NCBI RefSeq assembly: GCF_032854445.1 | Contig: NC_088304.1 | Span: 11,789,704-11,853,703, forward strand | DNA from: Liolophura sinensis | Taxonomy: Eukaryota; Mollusca; Polyplacophora; Chitonida; Chitonidae | DNA length: 64,000 bases | Direction: 5' to 3' | Shown: positions 10,025 through 20,664 of the stretch, in pieces | How positions within the stretch are numbered: the first letter of the stretch is position 1 | Layout: each line of letters opens with the position of its first letter | Made by a program: the position numbers and the translations under genes | Notes under the pieces: model-generated | Database searches by the model: none | What the model saw: only the letters and a program-made list of their open reading frames with translations | Told to the model about the DNA's origin: nothing

Positions 10025-11890
10025 ACAATGTTAAACCTCAAGCATACATGCACTGTACAAGTACAAGGTCAAACCCCAAGCATACATGCACTGTACAAGG
10101 TTAAACCCCAAACGTAAATACAAGTACAATGTTAAACCCCAAGCATACATACACTGTACAAGAACAAGGTCAAACCACAAACATACATACACTGTACAAG
10201 TACAATGTTAAACCCCAAGCATACATACACTGTACAAGGTCAGATCCCAAGCATACATACACTATACAAGTACAATGTTAAACCTCAAACATACATACAC
10301 TGTACAAGGTCAAACCCCAAGCATACATACACTGTACCAGTACAATGTTTAACAAAGCTTACATACACTGTACAAGTACAATGTTAAACCCCAAGCATAC
10401 ATACACTGTACAAGTACAGTGTTAAACCCCAAACATACATACACTGTGCAACTACAATGTTAAACCCCAAGCATACATACACTGTACAAGGTCAAACCCC
10501 AAACATGCATGCACTGTACAAGTACAAGGTCAAACCCCAAGCACACATACACTGTACAAGTACAATGTTAAACCCCAAGCATACATACACTGTACAAGTA
10601 CAGTGTTAAACCCCAAGCATACATACACTGTACAAGGTCAAACCCCAAGCATACATACACTGTACAAGGTCAAACCCCAAACATGCATGTACTGTACAAG
10701 TACAAGGTCAAACCCCAAGCATACATACACTGTACAAGTACAATGTTAAACCCCAAGCATACATACACTGTACAACTACAATGTTAAACCCCAAGCACAC
10801 ATACACTGTACAAGTACAATTTTAAACCCCAAGCATACATACACTGTACAAGTACAAAGTCAAACCACAAACATACATACACTGTACAAGTACAAAGTCA
10901 AACCACAAACGTACATACACTGTACAAGGTCAAACCACAAATATACATACACTGTACAAGTACAAGGTCAAACCCCAAGCATACATACACTGTACAAGTA
11001 CAATGTTAAACCCCAAGCATACATACACTGTACAAGTACAAAGTCAAACCACAAACATACATACACTGTCCAAGTACAATGTTAAACCCCAAGCATACAT
11101 ACACTGTACAAGTACAATGTTAAACCACAAACATACATACACTGTACAAGTACAATGTTAAACCCCAAGCATACATACACTGTACAAGTACAAGGTCAAA
11201 CCCCAAGCATGCCTACACTGTACAAGTACAATGTTAAACCCCAAGCACACATACACTGTACAAGGTCAAACCCCAAGCATACATACACTGTACAAGTACA
11301 ATGTTAAACCCCAAGCATACATACACTGTACAAGGTCAAATCCCAAGCATACATACACTGTACAAGTACAATGTTAAACCTCAAGCATGCATACACTGTA
11401 CAAGGTCAAACCCCAAGCATACATACACTGTACAAGTACAATGTTAAACCCCAAGCATACATACACTGTACAAGTACAAGGTCAAACCCCAAGCACACAT
11501 ACACTGTATAAGTACAATGTTAAACCTCAAGCACACATACACTGTACAAGTACAATGTTACACCTCAAGCATACATACACTGTACAAGTACAAGGTCAAA
11601 CCCCAAGCACACATACACTGTACAAGTACAATGTTAAACCTCAAGCATACATACACTGTACAAGTACAAGGACAAACCCCAAGCACAAATACACTGTACA
11701 AGTACAATGTTAAACCTCAAGCATACATACACTGTACAAGTACAAGGTCAAACCCCAAGCATACATACACTGTACAAGTTCAAGGTCAAACCCCAAGCAC
11801 ACATACACTGTACAAGTACAATGTTAAACCTCAAGCATACATACACTGTACAAGGTCAAACTCCAAGCATACATACACTGTATATGCATG
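10025..11890 (+). repeat. Minisatellite with 38/32-bp units, about 50 copies, downstream of exon B
   Basis: The unit contains GTTAAACCCCAAGCATACAT, then ACACTGTACAAG. Long units (38 bp) carry an extra TACAAG or TACAAT that short units (32 bp) lack, and TGTTA and GGTCA variants alternate. The segment GTTAAACCCCAAGCA plus a CATA run matches the 3' end of the local SINE-B/SINE-C families, so the array may have arisen from a SINE tail. Translated frames of about 100 codons through it are repeat artefacts. Confidence 0.93.
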
Positions 11891-12420
11891 CAAATAAATT
11901 TCTCAAACTTCCATTTTTAGGGGTGTAAAAATGGTTTTAAGGATCATGCTTCATTGGCCAGGAGATTTACTGTTGTATTTATAAATACATACACCTACAT
12001 GTGCTTCTGTAAAATGAAAATATCAGCCAGTTTGCAGACTATACCGTCTTTGGCATATTGAAAGATTGTGGATGGATTGATTCATGGTTGAACATCACAA
12101 ACATGGCAGCCAGAATATGATAAAAACCAGTTATCTCATGACATGTGATTGATTACATGTACATCCAACATGTCCAAAATAAGAGTAAACAGCAAACTAG
12201 CTAAAATCTAAGTTAAAATTCGAATTTTAATTGCATTGAAAGTATCATTAGATATTATTAATTTACAATTACCTTACACATATAAAGGTTTTATACATCT
12301 ACCTTAAAAAAAATATTTTGGATATTTGGTGTCACCAGCAACACTGCATATTGTCACACATTGTGAAGTGTAGCCCCCATCAAAAACAAGAATAAATTTT
12401 GGAACGATGTGAACTATAGC
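11891..12420. other. Intron sequence, nothing recognised
   Basis: AT-rich unique-looking intron. No exon, known repeat or structured RNA is apparent. Confidence 0.4.
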
Positions 12421-12625
12421 TACTCAATGTTTACTGGGCCCACATGAGAGAGCTCTGAGCCTCTGATAATGACTGTGAAAGAGTGGAGGTACTCAGTGTT
12501 TACTGGGCCCACATAAGAGAGCACTGAGCCTCTGATAATGACTTTGAAAGAGTGGAGGTACTCATTGTTTACTGGGCCCACATGGGAGAGCTCTGAGCCT
12601 CTGATAATGACTGTGAAGGAGTGGC
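12421..12625 (+). repeat. Three tandem copies of a 69-bp unit
   Basis: Copies start at 12421, 12490 and 12559 (TACTCA.TGTTTACTGGGCCC ... CTCTGATAATGACT). They differ by only a few substitutions, so the duplication is fairly recent. Confidence 0.9.
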
Positions 12626-12703
12626 ATAAATGACATTACCACACTAAATTCTAGCAGACATCTGACATTCCAAACTGTCATTCACCACATGCATGCATAT
12701 ATA

Positions 12704-13311
12704 TCGGGTGGGCATAAAAAAATTGGGCCGTACTTTGACACTCAATATCTCTAAAACCCTCTTATGTCAGCTTCTAAAAATTTACACACTCAAAAGCCAT
12801 TATGTCCTAAGTATGCAGACCAAATTTCAATTTAATTCTTTAAGATTTCTGTTCATGGGACCAAAATCGAAATAGAGTCAAAAATGTATGTTCCAGACAT
12901 TTCTGAATGATGTTCTACCTTGTTTTACTTGAAAAGGCAATCAGTTCCTTGCCCGCCACACCATCTTGACTCAGCAAAACTTGTGCCTGTCTGGTAGAAG
13001 GGTTTCTCTGACACTAGAGCCAGACAATTTTTCCAGACGACGCTTGATTAACATGTGTCACACAGGTGCAGCTCACGCTTTACTCAAGACACTTAACAGG
13101 TGATGCAATGTGGGTTACCGAAGTGAGCATTTTTGAGGATGTGTTTTCATTTTCACCCTGTGAACAGACTACTCCAGCTATGACCTTGAAAATTGGTCAG
13201 TATATTAACAAAATCATGCCATTTCAATGTCTGAAGTTTGAAAGGGTTTGAACAAAGGATAATGGAGCAATGCAGCATCAAAGTACAGCCCATTTTTTTA
13301 TGCCCACGTGG
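12704..13311. mobile_element. TIR element of about 608 bp with TA flanks
   Basis: The left end contains GGTGGGCATAAAAAAATTGG and the right end, read on the other strand, contains CGTGGGCATAAAAAAATGGG. Both continue GC.GTACTTTGA, giving inverted repeats of about 33 bp. TATATA lies outside both ends, compatible with a TA target duplication as in Tc1/mariner. No transposase frame survives; two internal frames of about 60 codons show nothing recognisable. Confidence 0.7.
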
Positions 13312-13499
13312 TATATATTATAAGGAAGTTTTTAGAAGATTGCCAGTTTTCAAATGGCAGTTTGTGTGCTAAATAGCTCACATGACATGTCTTCACATAA
13401 TATGAAGGTTCTCCATGTGAGTTTCTGTAGTGGCTGTTTTCAGATGAATATTCTGTACTGAACTTAATTAAGCTGGTTAATTATAACATTTTGTCTTAT

Positions 13500-14177
13500 A
13501 AGTTTGCCGTATTGCAGTTTATCTGATAAAAGGTGCTGTATTGCAGTTTGTTTGATAAAGGTGGCGCATGTATCCGACAGTTTTGTCTGATGAAGGTGGT
13601 ATATTGCAGTTTCTCTGGTAAAGGTGCTGTATCTCTGTTTGTCTCCGTTTGATAAAGGTGTTGTTTTGCAGTTTATTTGATGAAGGTGCTGTACTGCAGT
13701 TTGTTTGATGAAGGTGCTGTACTGCAGTTTGTTTGGTGAAGGTGCTGTATTGCAGTCTGATGAAGGTCCTGTACTGTAGTTTGATTGATGAAGGTGCCGT
13801 ATTGCAGTTTGTATAAGGAAAGTGTTGTATTGCAGTTTGCCTGATAAAAGTGCTGTATTGTAGTTTGATGAAAGTGCTGTATTGTAGTTGGTACGATAAA
13901 ATGTGCTGTATTGTAGTTTGATGAAAGTGCTGTATTGTAGTTTGATGAAAGTGCTGTATTGTAGTTTGATGAAAGTGCTGTATAGTAGTTGGTACGATAA
14001 AATGTGCTGTATCGCAGTATCGCCTGATAAAGATGCTGTCTTGTAGTGTGTGTGACAAGAATGCATTTCAGCAGTTTGTCTGTTAAAAGTACTGCATTGG
14101 GGTTAAAAATGGTGTATTGTAGTTTTTGTGATGAAAGTGCTAGATTGCAATTTGTCTGATACAAATGCTGTATTGGA
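13500..14177 (+). repeat. Minisatellite of 24-28-bp units (GCTGTATTGCAGTTTG type)
   Basis: Repeated GGTGCTGTATTGCAGTTTG followed by TTTGATGAA or TCTGATAAA, with a more regular 24-bp stretch at about 13850-13985 (TGCTGTATTGTAGTTTGATG). Minus-strand frames of about 200 codons (rich in Gln, His, Tyr, Asn and Ser) arise from this repeat and are not credible genes. Confidence 0.9.
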
Positions 14178-14740
14178 GCTTGTCTGATATAGGTGCCGTG
14201 TTGCAGTTTGTCTGACAAAAGTACTGTGTCAGAGTTTGTCTGATTGCAGTTTAATAATTGTCTGATGGATTGAATGTGCTGTATCACAGTTTGTCGGATA
14301 AAAGTGCTGTATTGGAGTTTGCCTGATATAGGTGCCGTGTTGCAGTTTGTCTGACAAAAGTGCTGTGTCAGAGTTTGTCTGATTGCAGTTTAATACTTGT
14401 CTGATGAATTGAATGTGCTGTATCACAGTTTGTCGGATAAAAGTGCTGTATTGGAGCTTGCCTGATATAGGTGCCATGTTGCAGTTTTGTCTGACAAAAG
14501 TACTGTGTCAGAGTTTGTCTGATTGCAGTTTAATACTTGTCTGATGAATTGAATGTGCTGTATCACAGTTCGTGGGATAAAAGTGCTGTATTGGAGCTTG
14601 CCTGATATAGGTGCCATGTTGCAGTTTGTCTGACAAAAGTGCTGTATCAGAGTATGTCTGATTGCAGTTTAATACTTGTCTGATGAATTGAATGTGCTGT
14701 ATCACAGTTTGTCTGATGAATTGAAGGTGTTGTATAGGAG
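14178..14740 (+). repeat. Higher-order repeat with a period of 138-141 bp, four copies
   Basis: Composite units start near 14178, 14316, 14456 and 14597 (GCTTGCCTGATATAGGTGCC). Each contains several diverged short units, including GTCAGAGTTTGTCTGATTGC and AATGTGCTGTATCACAGTTT. The short minisatellite has evidently been amplified as a block. Confidence 0.85.
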
Positions 14741-14789
14741 CTGCATGTACACATGACTTCTTCAACGTGATGTATTCTAGTTTGTATAA

Positions 14790-15145
14790 GAGTGAGTGAG
14801 TGCTTGGGGTTTAAACGTCGTACTCAACAATTTTTCAGTCATATGACGACGAAGGAATCCTTAGGGTGAATGTACGTGTAATGTGCCTCCTTGTAGCAGG
14901 ACGGATTTCCACCGCTCTTTTATTTAGTGCTGCTTCACTGAGACGACTTACCGAAGGCAAGTAAGCCGCCCCGCCTGAGCCATTATACTGATACGGGTCA
15001 ACCAGTCGTTGCACTATCCCCTTCATGCTGAACGCCAAGCGAGGAAGTTCCTCTTTTAAAGTCTTAGGTGTGACTCGATCAAGGATTGATCCCAGATATA
15101 CTGGTCCCGAAGCGGACGCTCTACCAACTGTGCTATCCGGGCCGG
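14790..15145 (-). mobile_element. SINE-B, near full-length, minus strand
   Basis: Read on the minus strand: head CCGGCCCGGATAGCACAGTT, B-box-like GGATCAATCCTTGATCGAGT, body with ACTTTAAAAGAGGAA and TATAATGGCTCAGGCGGGGC, then the 3' domain CGTCATATGACTGAAAAATT and TTAAACCCCAAGCACTCACT. It ends about 155 bases before the next AIFM3 exon. Confidence 0.92.
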
Positions 15146-15300
15146 TAGTTTGTATAAGATGCTGAATACACATGTATATGACATCTTGTGTATCGTGTAT
15201 TCTTTTAGTATTATAAAAACTGTATAGGTGCTCCTTTAAAACAACAGTGTCAATTCACGGTGTATAATGTATTCTAACCTCAGTTTGATATTGTTTCCAG

Positions 15301-15436
15301 ATGCATGAGGAGAAAGGAATAAAGTTTCATTTCAAGGCTGGTCTGTCCGAGATCGTGGGAGAGAATGGTCAGGTGAAGGAGGTGGTGCTGGACAACGGAA
15401 CACGACTGCCAGCTGACCTTGTGGTCTTGGGAGTGG
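15301..15436 (+). CDS. AIFM3: AIFM3-like gene, exon after the alternative pair
   Basis: Acceptor TATTGTTTCCAG; donor GTGAGT at 15437. It begins on a whole codon (ATG) and leaves one base. It encodes MHEEKGIKFHFKAGLSEIVG, a variable loop, then LPADLVVLGVG. These are the segments joining the NAD domain back to the FAD domain: the KGIKF strand, the charged hairpin, and the hydrophobic strand before the second glycine motif. The internal ATG is not a start site. Spacing and sequence match AIFM3 of other animals. Confidence 0.93.
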
Positions 15437-15658
15437 GTGAGTATGGTGCAGATGGATCATATGCAACACTGTCAAAAGCTGTCCTACATGTACAATGACA
15501 TGAACCTGTGTCCTGTGGCCTTGTAGTCATTATGTTTATGTCACATCGGAATCAATGGCATCAATATCCAATAACCGGGAAAGGAATGCTAAAGTAAATG
15601 TTAGGGGTGGTATATCGGAAACTACTGCATGTATTGAGCTCAGCTTTTGCATACATCA

Positions 15659-15804
15659 TAGGTCTGTCAGCAACCTGTGGATGGTCGTGGGTTGCCCCCG
15701 TGCTCTGCCAAACTTCCTCCCTCCATAATGCTGGCAGTCGGCGTATAAGTGAAATATTCTTGAGTACGGTGTAAAACACCAATCAAATAAATAAATAAAT
15801 AAAT
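15659..15804 (+). mobile_element. SINE-A, 5'-truncated
   Basis: Body and 3' end only: GGTCTGTCAGCAACCTGTGG to GAGTACGGTGTAAAACACCA and a TAAA-type tail (AATCAAATAAATAAATAAAT). The tRNA head is absent. Confidence 0.85.
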
Positions 15805-15968
15805 TGAGCACGGCACAATTGATTTGGTGCTCTGCCCTGACTCTTAACCGCTTCATCTGCATTAATGTAAATTAGGTCAGTCTTTTTTTTGAAATACATA
15901 CTAGGCTTTCAGTGGAAAAATATGTGATATGTATTGATCATGGTCATTTGTCATATTTGTTGTTCAAG

Positions 15969-16045
15969 GGGTGGCACCTGCGACAGAATTTGCTAAAGAT
16001 TCTGGGTTGAACATGACCAAACAGGGCTTCATACAAGTGGACAAG
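15969..16045 (+). CDS. AIFM3: AIFM3-like gene, small exon of the FAD domain
   Basis: Acceptor TTGTTCAAG, with a weak pyrimidine tract (TTTGTTGTT); donor GTCAGT. The first two bases complete Gly and the exon ends on a whole codon. It encodes VAPATEFAKDSGLNMTKQGF and then IQVDK. The GVGVAPAT segment formed across the junction matches the G.G..PAT motif of the family, and F.QVD precedes the helix that carries the second FAD motif. Confidence 0.92.
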
Positions 16046-16066
16046 GTCAGTATTCATTTAGTTCCT

Positions 16067-16367
16067 AAGGATTCACTGGGAACCTGTCATTAGTGGCAAA
16101 TAGAATTCACCGGGAACCTGTCATTAGTGGCAAATAGGATTCAGTGGGAACCTGGCATTAGTGGCAAATTGGATTCACTGGGAACCTGTCATTAGTCACA
16201 AATAGGATTCACTGGGAACCTGTCATTAGTGGCAAATAGGATTCAGTGGGAACCTGGCATTAGTGGCAAATTGGATTCACTGGGAACCTGTCATTAGTCA
16301 CAAATAGGATTCACTGGGAACCTGTCATTAGTGGCAAATAGGATTAACTTTGAACCTGTCATTAGTG
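16067..16367 (+). repeat. 34-bp tandem repeat, about nine copies
   Basis: Unit AGGATTCACTGGGAACCTGT followed by CATTAGTGGCAAAT. It starts 21 bases after the donor of the 15969-16045 exon. Variant units (CAGTGGGAACCTGGC; TAGTCACAAATAGG) recur in the same order, showing duplication of multi-unit blocks. A SINE-A body follows directly at its end. Confidence 0.92.
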
Positions 16368-16933
16368 TAATGACCCAAGAGTCTCTCACCAATGCGGTCG
16401 CTGTGAGTTCAAATCCAGCTCATGCTGGCTTCCTCTCCGGCCATACATGGGATCGTCTCTCAGCAACCTGCGGATGGTCGTGGGTTTCCCCCGGGCTCTG
16501 CCCGGTTTCCACCCACCATAATGCTGACCGCCATTGTATAAGTGAAATATTTTTGAGTACGGCGTAAAACACCAATCAAATAAATAAACCTTTGGCTGAG
16601 TGGTTAACATGCTAGCAAAGGACAGTAACTCAGGACCCCCTCAAGAATTCATGCTGACTTCCTTGTCTTACATGTAAGACTTCTGGTCTTACATGTATGT
16701 CGGGGGTCTGCCAGTTGATGGTTTTGGGTTTCCCCCCGGGCTCTGCTCGATTTCCTCCGACTGGTGTGAAATATTTTTGACGCATTTATGGCGTAAACAC
16801 CAATATTTATTGATTTACATGATTGGTGTTTTACGCCGTACTCAACAATATTTAACTCATACGACGGCGGCCAGTATTATGGTGGGTGGAAACCCAGGCA
16901 CAGCCCGGGGGAAACCCAGGACCATCCGCAGGT
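16366..16933. mobile_element. Cluster of three SINE-A fragments
   Basis: 16366-16589 is a plus copy lacking the first part of the head (TAATGACCCAAGAGTCTCTC to a TAAATAAAC tail). 16590-16815 is a strongly diverged plus copy (TTTGGCTGAGTGGTTAACAT ...). 16821-16933 is a minus copy of the 3' half (GATTGGTGTTTTACGCCGTA ...). Insertion of SINEs into or beside older SINEs explains the layout. Confidence 0.8.
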
Positions 16934-17844
16934 GAATACCAATAAACTAAATAAATAAATATGTGTACGTGGTATAAAACCTATTGGTATACGTATGTAA
17001 TAAAACATACATCTAATAATTTTCTGCAAAACTGACCTTTTGTTTAACTTGAATACACGTAACTCTTGAGTACAGTCTTAACATCAATCCAGTAATGTTA
17101 GGGAGAAATAAATATTAAGTATTATATATACTCTCCTGAGGATGACTTCATTTAAGTTGAAATATTGAGATCATCAAAATGAATTCCACGGAGTCACTTT
17201 TCCTTATTTATTGTGCTGAATTGTTCAGTGGATTAACTAAACGTTAAGTAACTTTGATATAAATGTTTAACAATTTGTGAATGTGGAATTTGTGAAAATC
17301 AAATTTAATGGTTTAAAACTTAATGACACTTTATAAATCAGTTTTGCCATATAACTTTGTTGTTGCCCTGTGGCGTAGGATTAACCTGAAGAAGCATTAC
17401 TTTTTGGGGGGGGGGGGGGCAGATTTTTTGCAAAAAAGTCCATATTTGCTAATCAAACTAAATTTTCTCTATTGCCAAGAACAGCTCAAATTGTTGTTTT
17501 TCAGAAAATATCTGAAATTCTGGTTCTATTTATAGTGTTAAAATGATTCTACAGTTTGGAATAGATATAAAACAGGTCATATTATAAATTTCATGAACTT
17601 TATTACTGGTTCTGAACAGTAAATGTGACACATGCACAGATTACTGGTTTTCACCTAAAGATCGGTATATACAAATGCACTTTCAGAAGCACATCATGGT
17701 CTTAAAATGATACTTTTGAGGCCACTCTCGAGTTTTTCTGATAAGAAATTAATGAAGCTTCCCCAAAAAAACCTCTTAAACTTGTCCTATTTTAGAGATG
17801 GATGAATCAGCAAGAGCATGTTAAAATGTGTCACTTCAAAAATG
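16934..17844. other. Intron sequence, no element recognised
   Basis: AT-rich intron with a G homopolymer run near 17405-17419. No exon-like frame fits the AIFM3 phases here. Confidence 0.4.
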
Positions 17845-18157
17845 CGGGAGATCCAGGGTCAATCCTGGGTCGAGTCACACCTAAGATTTTAAAAGAGGAA
17901 GTTGCAGTTCCCTTGCTTGGCATTTAAAATGAAGGGGATAGTGCAACGACTGGTTGGCCCGTATCAGTATAATGGCTCGGGCGGGACGGCTTACTTACCT
18001 TTGGTAAGTCGCCTCAGTGAAGCGACACTAAATAAAAGAGCGGTGGAACTCCTGTCCTGCAACAAAGAGGCACATTACATGCACTCTAAGGATTCCTTTC
18101 TCGTCATATGACTGAAAACCTGTCAAGTACGACGTTAAACCCCAAGTACTCACTCTT
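17845..18157 (+). mobile_element. SINE-B, 5'-truncated within the head
   Basis: Starts near the B box (GGGAGATCCAGGGTCAATCC), continues through TCGGGCGGGACGGCTTACTT, and ends GTACGACGTTAAACCCCAAG with an ACTC tail. Confidence 0.88.
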
Positions 18158-18365
18158 TAGATGTGACTTCTGAAAAACAGTGTGGCCAGAATGTGAAACT
18201 TTAGTTATCACTTGACATATTAGACAAACAAGAAAGTCTTAATATCTGAAACCAGATTTATCAATTCCTGCTGATGTACAAGCATACTCCATAGTTTGAG
18301 ACACATCCTGTTGTAAGAAATTTAATGTTGTGAGTTGTTGTTTTTTGGGGGGTTTTTTTTGCCAG

Positions 18366-18483
18366 AAAATGAAGACCAATCTGCCAGACGTGCTTGCTGC
18401 AGGAGACATCGTGGAGTTTCCGCTGTTCACAGTTAATGATGAGAAGGTCAACATTGGCCATTGGCAGATGGCTCATCACCATG
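18366..18483 (+). CDS. AIFM3: AIFM3-like gene, exon with the second FAD-binding motif
   Basis: Acceptor TTTTTTTTGCCAG; donor GTAATC at 18484. It begins on a whole codon and leaves one base (G). It encodes KMKTNLPDVLAAGDIVEFPL, a loop, then VNIGHWQMAHHHG. The LPDVLAAGD segment is the conserved (T)..GVFAAGD motif whose Asp contacts FAD, and NI.HWQMAH is the helix-start motif typical of AIFM3 and related ferredoxin reductases. One of the most diagnostic exons in the window. Confidence 0.95.
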
Positions 18484-18710
18484 GTAATCAGATTGTCTCG
18501 AATTGTGATACCATTGGATATAAACCAAATCGGGGTTTTAAGTACACATTCCTTTCAGTGATAAAAGTGTGACTTTGCACAGTTTTAGTTTAGATATCGC
18601 TTTTGTTTTCACATTTTGTGATATTATACACCCTTAGGCCATGAAGGGGAAAAGGAAACATTTGTTTCATGACGTTCCAATCTGAGCTCCACTGTATGTC
18701 ATAATGCATG

Positions 18711-18870
18711 TTCCGGCCGTACGTGAGAAGGTCTGTCAGCAACCTGCGAATGGTCGTGGGTTTCCCCCGGGCTCTGCCCGGTTTCCACCCACCATAATGC
18801 TGGCAGCCATCGTATAAGTGAAATATTCTTTAGTACGGCGTAAAACACCAATCAAGCAAATAAATAAATA
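18711..18870 (+). mobile_element. SINE-A, 5'-truncated
   Basis: Starts TTCCGGCCGTACGTGAGAAG, retains the full body (CCCCGGGCTCTGCCCGGTTT) and 3' domain, and ends in a short TAAA tail. Confidence 0.88.
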
Positions 18871-19019
18871 ATAACATAATGCATGTACAGTAAAACTTCC
18901 AAAAATTTCACTGCTCACGTTCGTCATGGCGCCTGATTGGCAATAACCAGTTGATGACTCAGGTCACTTTTTGCGCAGTCTAATGATTGTTCGAGACCCA
19001 CTAGAAAATGATGTGCTAG

Positions 19020-19185
19020 CCTGTACCTGACAGGTAGTAAAGTTCATCAGTAACTTGCCAAAAGTGGGTGGTTTTCCACTCATACTCTACATGATTTTAG
19101 ACACCCACAAAATGAAGTGACCTCCATTGTTTATGTGAACAATTCCTGAGTGTGGCATTGTTCAAACAGCAATGAAATACATAAA
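19020..19185 (+). repeat. Diverged SINE-like sequence (possible fourth family)
   Basis: Contains CATCAGTAACTTGCCAAAAG ... TTATGTGAACAATTCCTGAG, which parallels another copy at about 25490-25600 (GTCAGTAACTTGCCAAAGG ... TTTAAGTGAAAAATTCCTGA). It resembles the SINE-A body and 3' domain in layout but is clearly distinct in sequence. Confidence 0.45.
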
Positions 19186-19668
19186 TTACAGTAAATACAT
19201 CAGTCAGATCCAGCACCTGTCAACTTACAATGTTACATTGGAAAGTTTGTGAGATACATTTACATGTACCTTATTAGACGCGGCTGTTTTTGAGAGCTTT
19301 ATGATACAAGTTAATAGGATACTACAGTTCATTGCATGTTCAAAATTCTGGACCCTGTTCGTCATTTTGACACATCTATAGCTGCCATTGAATTAGCAAG
19401 TAATATAAGCCGAGTTATTTAGGAAGAGAGATTGAAATAGACAAAGCCGTGTTAAAGCAACCAGAAACATGATGTCATGTCATGTACATGTATGCGCCAC
19501 TCATGTATATGGTTAAAAGGCAAAACAGGGTTAGGGTGAAACACTGCGTCTTTGGGTTATAGAAAGTACTTGTGCCTGATTGGTTAAATTTGATCACATG
19601 GCAGTCTTTCAGTTGTCTCAACATGCGGGTTTTCCTTACTTTAAACTGCAATGTCTGGGGTGTGCTGA

Positions 19669-20032
19669 CCGGCCCAGATAGCACAGTTGGTAGAGCGTCC
19701 CGCTTCGGGACCAGTAGATCCAGGATCAATCCTGGATCGAGTCACACCTCAGACTTTAAAAGAGGAAGTTGTAACTTCCTCGCGTTCAGCATAAAGGGGA
19801 TAGTGTAACAACTGATTGACCCATATCAGTATAATGGCTCGGGCAGGGCGGCTTACTTGCCTTCAGTAAGGCATCTCAGTGAAGCAGTACTTAGATAAAA
19901 GAGTGGTGGAACTCTGTCCTGCAACAAGGAGGCACATTACACGAACATGCACCCTAAGGATTCCTTCGTCGTCATATGACTGAAAAATTGTTGAGTACGA
20001 CGTTAAACCCCAATCACTCACTCACTCACTCT
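19669..20032 (+). mobile_element. SINE-B, full length
   Basis: Complete copy: head CCGGCCCAGATAGCACAGTT, B-box region GGATCAATCCTGGATCGAGT, body, 3' domain GAAAAATTGTTGAGTACGAC, tail (ACTC)n. Near-identical flanks TCTGGGGTGTGC and TCTGGGTTGTGC look like a target-site duplication with one mismatch, which supports retrotransposition. Confidence 0.93.
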
Positions 20033-20317
20033 GGGTTGTGCAACAAAAATAAAAAAAGTGAAGCTGTTTAAACTTCCTTATGATACTGTTTCGATAAATG
20101 TATACATTTGCTCCAGTTTTTGTCTTTTCTTTTAATAAATGGATACAAATCCTTAAACCATATGGATTCAACCAAACCATATGTCACAATGACTATCGAC
20201 CATCATTTGAGTGGAGGCATCTGTGGAAGGATACATGTGTGTTCTGTATCCAGTTGAATTCAGCATGAAATGATTATGGCTATGTGATTGGTCAGAACCA
20301 TTTTGTCTCCTTAACAG

Positions 20318-20416
20318 GCCGTATTGCTGCCTATACCATCCTGGGTAAATTGGAGGAGCTTCATAGCGTCCCGTATTTCTGGACGGTGCAGTACGGCAAG
20401 AGCATACGCTACACAG
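20318..20416 (+). CDS. AIFM3: AIFM3-like gene, exon joining the FAD domain to the C-terminal domain
   Basis: Acceptor TGTCTCCTTAACAG; donor GTCAGT at 20417. The first two bases complete Gly and one base remains at the end. It encodes RIAAYTILGKLEELHSVPYF, then WTVQYGKSIRYTG across the next junction. The sequence (R.AA...LG.......VP.FW...YGKS.RY.G) matches the end of the FAD-binding domain and the start of the reductase C-terminal domain in AIFM3. Confidence 0.94.
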
Positions 20417-20664
20417 GTCAGTGGGCTCTGTATAAACTATTAAAACCAGTTGTCCATGTGTCACTGTTAGTTTTTATTTCCATTATTTACATTGTATTTG
20501 TTTTATTACTTTTTACATTAGTGTTAGGGTGACGTAAGTGAAAAACTTAATGTAATAAATAAATAAGTGATTCATGGACAACAGATGCAACAGTTTTCGA
20601 TAACAGTCCTTGAGTCTGTACTCTTCAGTAAACATAGTTTTATGCGTGTCATATCTTGTGTTTA

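Noticed and set aside
8500-11890. Possible CRISPR-like array
   Set aside because: Units are directly tandem with no unique spacers, and the context is a eukaryotic intron.
10205-11928. Plus-strand frames of 60-126 codons (HTYTVQ repeats)
   Set aside because: Products of the 38/32-bp minisatellite. The frame shifts with each unit, so no stable protein repeat is encoded.
13464-14477. Overlapping minus-strand frames of up to 204 codons rich in Gln, His, Tyr, Ser and Asn
   Set aside because: They are translations of the 24-28-bp minisatellite and its higher-order form. All three frames stay open for the same reason.
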